Program-made: the position numbers and the translations under genes | The notes under the pieces: model-generated | Seen by the model: only the letters and a program-made list of their open reading frames with translations | Databases searched by the model: none | What the model was told of the DNA's origin: nothing | Assembly (NCBI RefSeq): GCF_003597675.1 | Contig: NZ_CP030830.1 | Location: forward strand, 186,001-250,000 | Direction of reading: 5' to 3' | DNA: 64,000 nucleotides | Source: Neorhizobium sp. NCHU2750 | Lineage (GTDB): Bacteria; Pseudomonadota; Alphaproteobacteria; Rhizobiales; Rhizobiaceae | In this document: piece by piece, positions 1-8,532 of the stretch | How positions within the stretch are numbered: the stretch's first letter is position 1 | How the letters are laid out: every line of letters starts with the position of its first letter

Positions 1-314
1 TATTCGTTGGTGGCGAGGATCAGCATGTAGCCGCGCGAAGACAGGAATTTCTGCAGCGCCTCTATGCCGCGTGCGAACATGGCATTGTCGATGGTCGGGA
101 TGATGGCGCCGATCGTGCGCGTACGGTTGCTGGAAAGCGCCCGCGCCATGCCATGCGGCACATAACCCGTCTCTTCGACGATAGATTGGATGCGCAGTCG
201 CAGCTCTTCGCTGACGCTTTGCGGATTATTGAGCGCGCGCGAAACGGTTGCAGTGGAAACCCCTGCCAGCCGCGCGATGGCTCTTATCCCGGTCTTCTCT
301 TTTTCAGCGCTCAT
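1..314 (-). CDS. LacI-family transcriptional regulator (5' part, runs off the window)
   Basis: The minus strand from 314 encodes the first 104 residues of a LacI/GalR regulator and the reading frame is still open at base 1. The start MSAEKEKTGIRAIARLAG leads into a typical HTH (VSTATVSRALNNP, about residues 19-31) and hinge, then the beginning of the periplasmic-binding-like effector domain (TIGAIIPTIDN). It is divergent from the ABC transporter operon that begins at 544. The two palindromes at 328-339 and 444-459 lie between them, so it is the likely local repressor of the sugar operon and of itself. The effector is unknown; the C-terminal part lies outside the window. Confidence 0.9.
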   Translation of the reverse strand, partial: MSAEKEKTGIRAIARLAGVSTATVSRALNNPQSVSEELRLRIQSIVEETGYVPHGMARALSSNRTRTIGAIIPTIDNAMFARGIEALQKFLSSRGYMLILATNE

Positions 315-327
315 CCGTGCACTCGTC

Positions 328-339
328 TGTAACGTTACA
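328..339. promoter_or_regulatory. LacI-type operator, regulator-proximal
   Basis: Perfect 12-bp palindrome TGTAACGTTACA, 14 bp upstream of the start codon of the LacI gene that ends at 314. It has the same half-site (TGTAAC) as the palindrome at 444-459 but lacks the central CG. The position suggests autoregulation. The palindrome is seen directly; binding is inferred. Confidence 0.65.
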
Positions 340-443
340 TAGCTTAGCAATGCTTTCCGCGCGGCTGTCAAACGAATAATACGCCGCAATGCAACCAGAA
401 TTTATATATTTGATGCGGTTGACAGGGTCGAAATAGAGGGTCT

Positions 444-459
444 ATGTAACCGGTTACAT
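444..459. promoter_or_regulatory. LacI-type operator, operon-proximal
   Basis: Perfect 16-bp palindrome ATGTAACCGGTTACAT located 85 bp before the start codon of the binding-protein gene at 544. The central CG and symmetrical half-sites are typical of LacI-family operators, and the half-site repeats at 328-339. It probably controls the sugar ABC operon. Confidence 0.75.
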
Positions 460-543
460 GATCTAAGCTTGGGAGAAGCAAGGTTGTGTCGCTCGAGGAG
501 GAGCGCTGGAACACCGCCTTTGGGCGGCCAAGTGGAGGAAAGC

Positions 544-1836
544 ATGCCAAAAATCTCCGCAGCCCGTATTCTGATTGCATCCTGCGTGCTTGCCGGCGCC
601 ACCAGCCCTGCATTTGCGTTCGACTGGAAGGCGCATGACGGCGAAACGGTTTCGTTTCTCGCCAACAACAATCCCTGGTCCCAGGCCGTGCTCTCCTACA
701 AGGACGAGTTCACCAAACTGACCGGCATCGAGCTGAAGGTCGATTCCTATCAGGAACAGCAGATGCGCCAGCGTCTGGTGACCGTGATGAATTCTAAGAG
801 CGACGAAGTCGACGTCTTCATGACGCTGGCATCGCGCGAAGGCGAGCAGTTTGCCGCTGCCGGATGGTATGCCGACCTTACGGCCTCCGCACAGAAAGAT
901 GTCTCGCCTGACTATGATTTCGCCGGCATCAGTCCGGCGCTGGTCAAGGCTGCCACCTTCGGCGGCAAGCTGACCAGCATTCCGCTCAATCTCGAAGGCC
1001 CGCTGCTTTATTACCGCACCGATATCTTCGAAAAGTGCAAGATTGCCAAGCCGACGTCGCTCGCCGATGTACAGGCGGCGGCCAAGACGCTGAAAGAGTG
1101 CGACAGCAGCATCACGCCCTTTACATCGCGTGGCCTGAAGGCGGCGATCGCCTATACGTTCAGCAATGTCCTGCATAACATGGGTGGCAAGTATATTGTC
1201 GACGGCAAGTCGGCCCTGTGCTCGCCGGCCAGCCAGAAGGCGATCGGCTATTACGGTGAGCTGCTCAAGGATTATGGCCCGCCCGGCTCGTCGAATTACA
1301 GCTTTTACCAGATCTCGGCGCTCTATCGTGCCGGCCGCGCGGCGATGGCGTTCGAATCCTCGAACGAGCTGCGCACCATCATGGAAGGCGGCGAACGTCT
1401 GAAGGATACGGATGTGATCCCGCTGCCGGCGGGTGACGCGGGCAGCGTGCCGACGGCGATCGGCTGGGGCCTGTCGGTCTCCGCCAACAGCGCCCACAAG
1501 GATGCCGCCTGGTATTTCGTGCAATGGGCATCCAGCCCGGAAATGCAGAAGCGTCTTGCCATCCAGGGTGTTGCCGCGCCGCGTGCCTCGGTCGCCGATG
1601 ATCCGGAATACAAGAAGTGGATTTCCGAGGCGCCGGTGCGCGCCAGCTGGCAGTCGGCGCTTGGCGAGCTTGCAACGAAGGGGTCTTCCGAAGTCGGTTA
1701 CCCGATCATCGCCAACCCGGAATCGCGTGATTACATCGGCCAGGCCGTGCAGGATATTCTCCTCGGCCAGAAACCGGTCGCCGAGGCCTGCGCCGCGGCA
1801 GACAGCGCGCTCGATGGGCTGATCGCCCGCAAATAA
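544..1836 (+). CDS. Sugar ABC transporter substrate-binding protein
   Basis: This is a periplasmic solute-binding protein of the family 1 (carbohydrate) type, 430 residues. The start at 544 is chosen because GGAGGAA lies just upstream and because the N-terminus MPKISAARILIASCV then forms a clean signal peptide ending near AFA; a longer frame from 469 would bury that signal. The mature part carries the usual extracellular binding-protein pattern, with a hinge region and the late segment GWGLSVSANS. It is the first gene of the operon and is followed by two permeases (1938 and 2825) and, after a dehydrogenase, the ATPase (4660). The ligand is unknown; a sulfated or sulfonated sugar is inferred only from the sulfatases and TauE-type exporter in the same cluster. 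Confidence 0.9.
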   Translation: MPKISAARILIASCVLAGATSPAFAFDWKAHDGETVSFLANNNPWSQAVLSYKDEFTKLTGIELKVDSYQEQQMRQRLVTVMNSKSDEVDVFMTLASREGEQFAAAGWYADLTASAQKDVSPDYDFAGISPALVKAATFGGKLTSIPLNLEGPLLYYRTDIFEKCKIAKPTSLADVQAAAKTLKECDSSITPFTSRGLKAAIAYTFSNVLHNMGGKYIVDGKSALCSPASQKAIGYYGELLKDYGPPGSSNYSFYQISALYRAGRAAMAFESSNELRTIMEGGERLKDTDVIPLPAGDAGSVPTAIGWGLSVSANSAHKDAAWYFVQWASSPEMQKRLAIQGVAAPRASVADDPEYKKWISEAPVRASWQSALGELATKGSSEVGYPIIANPESRDYIGQAVQDILLGQKPVAEACAAADSALDGLIARK

Positions 1837-1872
1837 TCCGGTCTGATTTTCGACCGATACCAAACTTAAGTC

Positions 1873-1895
1873 GCGACCCCGATCGTCGGGGTCGC
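1873..1895 (+). other. Stable hairpin between binding-protein and permease genes
   Basis: Perfect 10-bp stem GCGACCCCGA / TCGGGGTCGC with a TCG loop, in the 101-bp gap after the binding-protein stop codon. There is no T-run, so it is more likely an mRNA-stabilising or attenuating hairpin that keeps binding-protein mRNA more abundant than permease mRNA, as is common in ABC operons, than a full terminator. Confidence 0.55.
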
Positions 1896-1937
1896 CAGTC
1901 CCCAGATCCTGCCCCGATACCGATTGGAGAGCCCTCC

Positions 1938-2813
1938 ATGAAACCAGGCTTGAACGACAGCCAGGGACGGCAGCTTGCTGCCTTGTCCGCACCGGCGGTG
2001 ATTTTTACCGTCGCGATGATCGCCTTCCCGGTCGTTTATACGATCTGGCTCGGTTTCCGGTCGTTTTCCAGCACCGGCGCCTCCAGCTTCACGGGGCTTG
2101 CCAACTACACGGCGCTGATCAAAGACGGCGAGTTCTGGAACGGGCTCTATGTCACCTTCGCGCTCTATATCCTTTCCATGGTGCTGCAGCTCGTTTTCGG
2201 CATCTATCTCGCCATGCTGCTCTTCCATTCCAAGCGGCTTTCCGGCTTCCTGCGCTCGCTTCTGATCTCGCCTTTCATGATGCCGCCGGTTGTGGCCGGC
2301 ATGATGTGGCTGGTCATTCTCGATCCGTCGCTCGGCGCTGCCAATTATATCCTTCAGTCGCTCGGCCTGCCGCCGTCCGAATGGCTGGCCTCGCCGACCT
2401 GGGTCATCCCGACCGTGGCCTTGATCGATACCTGGCAATGGGCACCCTATGTGGCACTGATCGTGCTCGGCGGCCTGCAGTCACTGCCACCCAGTGTCTA
2501 TGAAGCCGCACAGATCGACGGCGCCTCGCCGGCCCGCATTTTTCGCCGCATCACGTTGCCGCTGCTCCTGCCGACCATCGTCACCGCCGCGGTGCTGCGC
2601 AGCGTCGATCTGCTCCGCTTCTTCGACATCATCTACATCACCACCCAGGGCGGGCCGGGCAATGCGTCGAACACGCTCAACATCTACGGTTTCCGCGTCG
2701 GTTTCGAGTTCTTCAACATCGGTTACGCCAGCGCCCTGATGATCACGCTTTCGGCCATCGTGCTGGTCGCCGTGCTGATGCTCAACCGCCTGCGCTCTGC
2801 CGTGGCCTGGTGA
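1938..2813 (+). CDS. Sugar ABC transporter permease (MalF/UgpA type)
   Basis: Inner-membrane permease of 291 residues with about six hydrophobic segments, belonging to the binding-protein-dependent sugar transport family. The cytoplasmic EAA loop that contacts the ATPase is visible as YEAAQIDGASPARIFRRI in the C-terminal third. The partner permease starts 11 bases downstream at 2825 and the ATPase is at 4660. The start at 1938 is preceded by GGAGAG. MalF-type members usually have an N-terminal segment and six helices, and this length fits the shorter UgpA-like branch. Confidence 0.92.
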   Translation: MKPGLNDSQGRQLAALSAPAVIFTVAMIAFPVVYTIWLGFRSFSSTGASSFTGLANYTALIKDGEFWNGLYVTFALYILSMVLQLVFGIYLAMLLFHSKRLSGFLRSLLISPFMMPPVVAGMMWLVILDPSLGAANYILQSLGLPPSEWLASPTWVIPTVALIDTWQWAPYVALIVLGGLQSLPPSVYEAAQIDGASPARIFRRITLPLLLPTIVTAAVLRSVDLLRFFDIIYITTQGGPGNASNTLNIYGFRVGFEFFNIGYASALMITLSAIVLVAVLMLNRLRSAVAW

Positions 2814-2824
2814 GGGAGACAGCC

Positions 2825-3652
2825 ATGAACGCTACCCAAAATTCAGATCGCTGGCTCCACTGGCTGAACACGATCCAGCTCACCATTGCCGGCATCCTGA
2901 TCCTCGCGCCGACCGTCTGGATGGTTCTCTCCTCCTTCAAGCCGTCCTTCGAGGTCACGTCCTATCCTCCGACGCTGTTTTTCCAGCCGACCTTCGAAAA
3001 CTATGAAACGCTGTGGCAGACAACGCCGTTCTTCTCCTATGCGTTCAACAGTTTCGTTGTCACCATCGGCTCGACCCTGCTCGGCCTGATCTTCGGCATT
3101 CCGGCCGCCTTCGCGGTCTCCTGGTCACGGGTCACCTGGCCAGCGATCCTGACGCTCGCCGCGCGCATGGCGCCGGGCACGCTGTTTCTTCTGCCCTGGT
3201 ACATCATGTTCCGCGAGGTCGGTCTCATCGGCTCCTATACGGCGCTGATCCTCAGCCATGCGGTCATCACCATGCCGATCGTCATCTGGGTCCTGCTGCC
3301 TTTCTTCGACAACATTCCGCGCAGCGTGTTCGAGGCGGCGCAGATGGATGGCTGTTCGGTGACACGGGTGCTCTGGAAGATCGCGCTGCCGCTGGTCGGC
3401 TCCGGTGTCGCCGTCTCCTCCATTCTCGCCTTCGTCTTCTCCTGGAACTTCTTCCTCTTCTCGTTGATCCTGTCGAATTCCGACACGAAGACACTCATCG
3501 CAGCCGCATTCAATTTCGTCGGAGAGGGTTCTACGCAATGGGGATCGCTGATGGCCGCCGCAACGCTGATCGCGCTGCCGCCACTTGCGCTCGCCATTCT
3601 GGTGCAACGCTGGCTGGTCGCCGGCCTCACTCTCGGCGCCGTTAAAGGATGA
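2825..3652 (+). CDS. Sugar ABC transporter permease (MalG/UgpE type)
   Basis: Second inner-membrane permease, 275 residues from the ATG at 2825, which has AGGGAG eight bases upstream. An in-frame upstream start at 2810 would overlap the previous gene and is less likely. It has the MalG-type C-terminal EAA loop FEAAQMDGCSVTRVLWKI and about six membrane segments. It forms the heterodimeric channel with the product of 1938-2813. Its stop codon overlaps the possible start of the dehydrogenase gene, so the operon is tightly coupled. Confidence 0.92.
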   Translation: MNATQNSDRWLHWLNTIQLTIAGILILAPTVWMVLSSFKPSFEVTSYPPTLFFQPTFENYETLWQTTPFFSYAFNSFVVTIGSTLLGLIFGIPAAFAVSWSRVTWPAILTLAARMAPGTLFLLPWYIMFREVGLIGSYTALILSHAVITMPIVIWVLLPFFDNIPRSVFEAAQMDGCSVTRVLWKIALPLVGSGVAVSSILAFVFSWNFFLFSLILSNSDTKTLIAAAFNFVGEGSTQWGSLMAAATLIALPPLALAILVQRWLVAGLTLGAVKG

Positions 3653-3657
3653 TCATC

Positions 3658-4656
3658 ATGAGCGACAGACAAAACTCACGCATGCGGGCCTCGGTTTTTC
3701 ACGGAGACCGCCGCATCACCATCGAAGACCAGGATATTCCAGCCGTCAGTGAGGGCGAGGTTCTGGTCAAGGTCAGCCGCACGGCTCTGTGCGGCTCGGA
3801 TTTCAAGCTCTGGCACAAGGGCGCGGAATTCACCGCCGGCCACGAGATCTTTGGAACGGTCGAACAGCCGGGCCATCCGCGCCACGGCCAGCGCAATGTC
3901 GTTTATATCCCGCTGCATTGCGATCACTGCGAGGCCTGCAAGGCCGGTGACACGCAGATGTGCCTGGAAGTGTCGAGCCTGATCGGCTGGAACCGGCCGG
4001 GCGGTTATGCGGAATATCTGCCGGTGCCGGAAAACTGCCTCCTGCCGGTCCCCGACGATATCGAGGATGATCTGGCGCCGCTTCTGCTCGATACGATCGG
4101 CACGTCCGCGCATGCGGTCCGTTTCGCCATGCCGCTGGTGCCGCCGGAAGAGAATGCGCCCGTGCTCGTCATGGGTGCCGGCCCGGTTGGCCTCGGCGTT
4201 CTTCTGGCGCTGCAGAGCCTCGGTTACACCGACATTCATGTCGCCGATCCCATTGAGGAACGGTTGCAGATCGCGCTTTCCTTCGGTGCCAAGGCCCACC
4301 CGGTCGGGTCGCGGGAAAAACGCTTCAAGCTGATCTTCGAATGCTCGGGTGCGCATGCAGCCCGTAATCTCGGCATCGAACTCGTCCTGCCGCGCGGCGC
4401 GCTGATGCTGGTCGGCGAGAATGCCCAGCCCTGGACGATCGAGGAGGGCAAGATCTTTCGCCGAAAGGATTTTTACATGATCCGGACTTTCTATTTCCCG
4501 ATCCGGGATTTCGAGCCGAATATCGAGCTGCTCAGGAGGAACAGGGAGAAATACCGGCGCTTCGTCGATGCAGCCTTCGGGCTCGACGCGCTGCCGGAAA
4601 ATTTCGCCCGCTTTGCCGAAGGCAAGCTGATCAAACCTGTCCTGTCCTTCGGGTGA
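3658..4656 (+). CDS. Zinc-dependent alcohol/polyol dehydrogenase (MDR family)
   Basis: Medium-chain dehydrogenase of 332 residues with the L-idonate/threonine dehydrogenase look. Catalytic zinc ligands are visible at C45 (CGSD) and H62-E63 (GHE), and the structural zinc site is C88, C91, C94 and C102. The Rossmann motif VMGAGPVGLG lies near the middle. Such enzymes oxidise a secondary alcohol of a sugar, polyol or sugar acid with NAD(P). Either 3649 or 3658 could be the start; 3658 has AAAGGA at a better distance. Sitting inside the transporter operon, it probably catalyses an early oxidation of the imported sugar derivative, which could replace the isomerase that is missing before the kinase and aldolase. 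Confidence 0.85.
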   Translation: MSDRQNSRMRASVFHGDRRITIEDQDIPAVSEGEVLVKVSRTALCGSDFKLWHKGAEFTAGHEIFGTVEQPGHPRHGQRNVVYIPLHCDHCEACKAGDTQMCLEVSSLIGWNRPGGYAEYLPVPENCLLPVPDDIEDDLAPLLLDTIGTSAHAVRFAMPLVPPEENAPVLVMGAGPVGLGVLLALQSLGYTDIHVADPIEERLQIALSFGAKAHPVGSREKRFKLIFECSGAHAARNLGIELVLPRGALMLVGENAQPWTIEEGKIFRRKDFYMIRTFYFPIRDFEPNIELLRRNREKYRRFVDAAFGLDALPENFARFAEGKLIKPVLSFG

Positions 4657-4659
4657 TCC

Positions 4660-5736
4660 ATGGCCTCCATCAGCATCAAGAACCTGTCCAAAAAATTCGG
4701 TGAACTCACCATCATTCCGGGTCTCGACCTGGAGATTGCCGATGAGGAGTTCGTGGTTTTCGTCGGCCCATCGGGCTGCGGCAAGTCCACGCTTCTGCGC
4801 ATCATCGCCGGGCTCGAGCCGTCGAGCGGCGGTGACATTTTCATCGGCGATACCAAGGTCAACAACGTGCCGGCCTCCAAGCGCGATATCGCCATGGTCT
4901 TCCAGGATTATGCGCTCTATCCGCATATGACGGTCTACGGCAACATGGCGTTTGCGCTCGAACTGCGCGGCATGACAAAGCCGGAGATCGACCAGCGCGT
5001 GCGCCGCGCCGCCGGCCTTCTGCATATCGAGCCCTTCCTTGAGCGCAAGCCGAAGGCGCTTTCGGGCGGCCAGCGCCAGCGTGTCGCCATGGGCCGCGCC
5101 ATCGTGCGCGATCCAAAGGTTTTCCTGTTCGACGAACCGCTGTCCAACCTCGACGCAAAACTGCGCAACCAGGTGCGCGCTGAGATCAAGGCACTCTCCC
5201 AGGAACTCAGGACGACGATGATCTTCGTCACCCACGACCAGGTCGAGGCGATGACGATGGCGGACCGCATCGTCGTCCTGAAGGGTGGCGAGATCCAGCA
5301 ATATGGCCGACCGGAAGAGGTTTATGAAACGCCGGCCAACCAGTTCGTCGCGGGTTTCATCGGCTCTCCGGCCATGAACTTTTTCGACATCCGCCGCGCG
5401 GGTGACGGTTTTGCTCTCGTGGGTGCGGACGGGCTGAAGGCACCGGTGCCGGATGCCGCAAAGGTGGGACTGGGCGCGATGGAGGAAGCCGTCATCGGCA
5501 TCCGCCCCGAACATTTCCTGCATGCGCCCGATGATCCCGCGGCCTTTGCCGTGACCATCGATCTGGTCGAACCGCTCGGCTCCGACACGCTGGTGCATTT
5601 CAATCTCGCAGGCGTCAGGACGGTGGCAAGGGTCAATCCCGAACTGCGTCCGAAGGTTGGCGAACAGCTGAAACTCGCCGCCCAGCCGGGCAAGGCGCAT
5701 GTCTTCGACAAGGCGTCCGGAAGGGCGATCCGATGA
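4660..5736 (+). CDS. Sugar ABC transporter ATP-binding protein (MalK/UgpC type)
   Basis: ABC ATPase of 358 residues. Walker A is at residues 36-44 (GPSGCGKST), the signature LSGGQ at 134-138 and Walker B VFLFDEP at 154-160. A C-terminal TOBE-like regulatory region follows, containing GIRPEHF. The presence of that C-terminal domain marks it as the MalK/UgpC class that energises family-1 sugar importers. It begins four bases after the dehydrogenase stop and its own stop overlaps the kinase start (ATGA), so translation is coupled. It serves the permeases at 1938 and 2825. Confidence 0.93.
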   Translation: MASISIKNLSKKFGELTIIPGLDLEIADEEFVVFVGPSGCGKSTLLRIIAGLEPSSGGDIFIGDTKVNNVPASKRDIAMVFQDYALYPHMTVYGNMAFALELRGMTKPEIDQRVRRAAGLLHIEPFLERKPKALSGGQRQRVAMGRAIVRDPKVFLFDEPLSNLDAKLRNQVRAEIKALSQELRTTMIFVTHDQVEAMTMADRIVVLKGGEIQQYGRPEEVYETPANQFVAGFIGSPAMNFFDIRRAGDGFALVGADGLKAPVPDAAKVGLGAMEEAVIGIRPEHFLHAPDDPAAFAVTIDLVEPLGSDTLVHFNLAGVRTVARVNPELRPKVGEQLKLAAQPGKAHVFDKASGRAIR

Positions 5737-6674
5737 TTGGAGAGATCACAATTCCCGATGCGAAGGTGCCGAAGGTCGTCTGCCTCGGCCTTTCCGCCCT
5801 CGACCGCATCTGGCGGGTGGAGACGGGATTTTCCGGCGGCGGCAGCGAGAAGATTAGGGCGGCCGAACATCTGACCGAGCATGGCGGGCTGGCGGCCAAC
5901 GCTGCCGTCACCGTTGCCAGACTGGGCGGCACGACCGCGTTCTGGGGCAGGGCGGGCGACGACGATGCCGGACGCTTCATGGCCGGTGCCTTTGCCGCCG
6001 AAGGCGTCGATGTCGAACATTTCCGTCTCTTAGAGGGCGGAGCCTCCTCGGTTTCCGCCATCATTGTCGACGGGAATGGCGAGCGGCAGATCGCCAATTT
6101 CCGCGGCGCCTTTCCGACAGACCCTTCCTGGCTGCCGCTCTCCACGCTCGATGCCGATTGTGTTCTCGGCGATCCGCGCTGGCCGGACGGGGCGGATGCC
6201 TTGTTCCGCAGCGCCCGGCAAAAGGGCATTCCGACGATCCTCGACGGCGAAGTCGCCGACAGCGAGATCTTCGAGCGTCTTTTACCGCTGACGGATCAGG
6301 TGATTTTTTCGGAGCCGGGACTGTCGGGTTTTGCCGGGCCGGACATAGCCTCAGCCCTTCAACACGCCGCTTCCTTCGGCAGCAAAATGGTGGCGGTGAC
6401 GCGCGGCAACAAGGGCCTCGTCTGGCTGGAGGATGGCCGTATCCAGGAAATGCCCGCACCGAACGTGGTTGCGATCGACACCACCGCTGCCGGCGACGTT
6501 TTTCACGGCGCCTACGCCTTTGCGATCGGCGCCGGCGCCGCGATCGAAGACAGCCTGACCTTTGCCAGCGCGGTTGCCGCGCTGAAATGCACCCGCGCCG
6601 GCGGCCGCGCCGCCATCCCGACACTTGATGAACTCAGATCCTTTGAAAGGAAGACCCATGCTTACACTCGGTAA
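5733..6674 (+). CDS. PfkB-family sugar kinase
   Basis: Ribokinase/PfkB-family kinase, 313 residues. The N-terminal GGLAANAA region binds the sugar and the C-terminal signature is DTTAAGD at residues 249-255, with D255 as the expected catalytic base. The canonical DTxGAGD glycine is replaced by alanine, a mild deviation. Followed directly by a LacD/YihT-type aldolase, it fits phosphorylation of a ketose, ketose phosphate or sulfo-ketose before aldol cleavage. Its end overlaps the aldolase start by 17 bases. The exact substrate (for example tagatose-6-phosphate, sulfofructose or another C6 ketose) cannot be read from the sequence. Confidence 0.88.
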   Translation: MIGEITIPDAKVPKVVCLGLSALDRIWRVETGFSGGGSEKIRAAEHLTEHGGLAANAAVTVARLGGTTAFWGRAGDDDAGRFMAGAFAAEGVDVEHFRLLEGGASSVSAIIVDGNGERQIANFRGAFPTDPSWLPLSTLDADCVLGDPRWPDGADALFRSARQKGIPTILDGEVADSEIFERLLPLTDQVIFSEPGLSGFAGPDIASALQHAASFGSKMVAVTRGNKGLVWLEDGRIQEMPAPNVVAIDTTAAGDVFHGAYAFAIGAGAAIEDSLTFASAVAALKCTRAGGRAAIPTLDELRSFERKTHAYTR

Positions 6675-7704
6675 ATCCCGCGGCCTTGCGCGCCTTGCCA
6701 ATAAGGAAGGTCATTTCTGCATGGTCGCCCTCGACCAGCGCCCGCCGCTTTTCGAAGCGATCGCGGCTGCCCGCGGCATCGACAAGACGAAAGTGCCGTT
6801 TTCCGACGTCATCACTGCTAAGCGCCTGCTGGTGGAAAAACTCTCGCCGCATTGCAGCTCGATGCTGTTCGATCCGAACTATGCGATCCCGGCTGCGATC
6901 GATGTTCTGCCGGCCGATTGCGGCCTGATCGTCACGCTCGAAGATCACCGCACCGAAGAGACCGAAGGCGGCCGCAAGTCGAAGGTGATTGCCGACTGGA
7001 GCGTCGAAAAGATCCGCCGCCTCGGTGGCGATGCCGTCAAGGTTCTTGCCTGGTATCGCCCGGATGCTTCGCCGGATGTGCTCGAACATCAGAAGAATTT
7101 CGTCCGCCAGATCGGCGAGGACTGCAAGCGCTTCGATATCGCCTATGTGCTCGAACTGCTGGTCTTCCCCTTCCTCGGCCAGGCCGGCCATACGGCGGAC
7201 TATGTCGAGTCTCCGACCAAGCTACCGGAACTGGTGATCGACAGCGTGCGCGAATTCGCCAAGCCGGAATATGGCGTCGATCTCCTGAAGCTGGAAAGCC
7301 CGCTTGCCGCAAACAGCCTGCCGGCCCGTGACGGCAGCGCGGCCGCCAAGGCTGCGCAGAACGAATTCGACATGGTCGGCAAGATCTGCGCCGATGCCGG
7401 CATTCCCTGGGTGCTTCTCTCCGGCGGTGCCGCGCCGGAAAAATTCGAACTCGTGCTGGAATATGCCTATGCGGCCGGCGCCGGTGGTTTCCTTGCCGGT
7501 CGGACGATCTGGCTCAATTCGATCCGCACGCATTTCCCCGACACGGCTGCCGTCGGCAAGTCGCTGGCGCATGAAGGGGTTGCTGTTCTCGATAGCCTCA
7601 GCCGCCTGACGGCGGAAAAGGCGCCGAAGTGGAAAGCACCGGCGCCGGCCTTCGAGGCGATCAAGAACGAAGGCGATTTCGCCCAGAGCTACGCCGCGGC
7701 CTGA
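6658..7704 (+). CDS. Class I aldolase, LacD/YihT (tagatose-bisphosphate / sulfofructose-phosphate) family
   Basis: Aldolase of 348 residues. The start at 6658 has GGAAG upstream; the in-frame extension to 6625 is not needed. The Schiff-base lysine is expected at K211 in LLKLESPL, and the characteristic segments CMVALDQRPP (residues 21-30), WVLLSGGAAPEKF and FLAGRTIW match the family containing LacD (tagatose 1,6-bisphosphate aldolase) and YihT (6-deoxy-6-sulfofructose-1-phosphate aldolase). Together with the preceding PfkB kinase it would yield dihydroxyacetone phosphate and a three-carbon aldehyde. In a cluster with sulfatases and a TauE/SafE exporter, a sulfur-bearing substrate is plausible but unproven. 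Confidence 0.85.
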   Translation: MLTLGKSRGLARLANKEGHFCMVALDQRPPLFEAIAAARGIDKTKVPFSDVITAKRLLVEKLSPHCSSMLFDPNYAIPAAIDVLPADCGLIVTLEDHRTEETEGGRKSKVIADWSVEKIRRLGGDAVKVLAWYRPDASPDVLEHQKNFVRQIGEDCKRFDIAYVLELLVFPFLGQAGHTADYVESPTKLPELVIDSVREFAKPEYGVDLLKLESPLAANSLPARDGSAAAKAAQNEFDMVGKICADAGIPWVLLSGGAAPEKFELVLEYAYAAGAGGFLAGRTIWLNSIRTHFPDTAAVGKSLAHEGVAVLDSLSRLTAEKAPKWKAPAPAFEAIKNEGDFAQSYAAA

Positions 7705-7716
7705 GACCGAACCTGT

Positions 7717-7745
7717 CGGGCGCCGTGAGCTGATCATGGCGCCCG
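7717..7745 (+). other. Intercistronic hairpin
   Basis: Perfect 8-bp stem CGGGCGCC / GGCGCCCG with a 13-nt loop in the 72-bp gap between the aldolase and SDR genes. No T-run follows, so partial termination or protection from 3' decay is more likely than full termination. Confidence 0.45.
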
Positions 7746-7776
7746 GTCAAAATTCCTAAAAAAATGCGAGGCTAGG

Positions 7777-8514
7777 ATGATCCAGGACCCGTTCAGTTTT
7801 CCACCCGGCTTCCATGCCATCGTCATTGGTGGGGCGGGCGATATCGGCTCGGCCATCGCCGAACTCTTTCACGCCCGCGGTGCAACCGTCACCGTGACCG
7901 GCCATGACCAGCCCGCAGTCGATCGCTGCCGGCTGAATGGCATGCAGAGGATATCGGGCGCGGTTCTCGACGTCACGTCCGATGCCGATGTCACAGCCTT
8001 TGCCACTGGTTTCGAGCGGGTCGATGCCGTGGTCAATTGCGCCGGCATTCTGGCCCGCGACGAGGAATTCAAGATCGAGATGTTCCAGAAGGTGCTGGAC
8101 GTCAATCTGACCGGCACGTTCCGTATCTGCATGGCCTTCAAGCCGCATCTCGCCGCCTCGAAAGGCTCGATCGTCAATATTGCTTCCATGAATGCTTTTG
8201 CCGCACTGCCGCGCATCCCCGCCTATTGCGCCAGCAAGGGCGGCGTCGTGATGCTGACCAAGGCGCTTGCACTCGCTTGGGCGGAAGAGGGTATTCGCGT
8301 CAATGCCGTCGCGCCCGGTTATATCGAGACGGCGATCAACGCCGAGGGACGCAAGGACAAGGCGCATCACGACAGGATTGCCGGCCGCACGGCGCTCAAG
8401 CGCTGGGGCAAGCCAGAAGACGTCGCGGGAATGGCCGTTTTCCTCTGCATGTCGGCCTCCGAATATGCGACAGGCACCGTTTATGCGATCGACGGCGGTT
8501 TTCTGGCAGGATGA
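7777..8514 (+). CDS. Short-chain dehydrogenase/reductase
   Basis: Classical SDR of 245 residues. The nucleotide-binding motif is GGAGDIG at 18-24, NCAG at 88-91, the catalytic serine probably S137, and the YxxxK pair is Y150 and K154 (YCASK). Such enzymes interconvert alcohols and ketones or oxidise aldoses to lactones in sugar pathways. It lies downstream of the aldolase and 18 bases before an enolase-superfamily gene, a pairing typical of sugar-acid routes in which an SDR makes the lactone or acid and the dehydratase removes water. Substrate unknown. Confidence 0.87.
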   Translation: MIQDPFSFPPGFHAIVIGGAGDIGSAIAELFHARGATVTVTGHDQPAVDRCRLNGMQRISGAVLDVTSDADVTAFATGFERVDAVVNCAGILARDEEFKIEMFQKVLDVNLTGTFRICMAFKPHLAASKGSIVNIASMNAFAALPRIPAYCASKGGVVMLTKALALAWAEEGIRVNAVAPGYIETAINAEGRKDKAHHDRIAGRTALKRWGKPEDVAGMAVFLCMSASEYATGTVYAIDGGFLAG

Positions 8515-8532
8515 CGAGGGAAGGGGTTTTCC

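Noticed and set aside
463..1992. Minus-strand 509-codon frame opposite the binding-protein gene
   Set aside because: Arginine-rich, low-complexity antisense frame over a well-supported gene; a typical high-GC shadow.
3676..5700. Minus-strand 674-codon frame
   Set aside because: Shadow of the dehydrogenase and ATPase genes, with no domain or plausible start.
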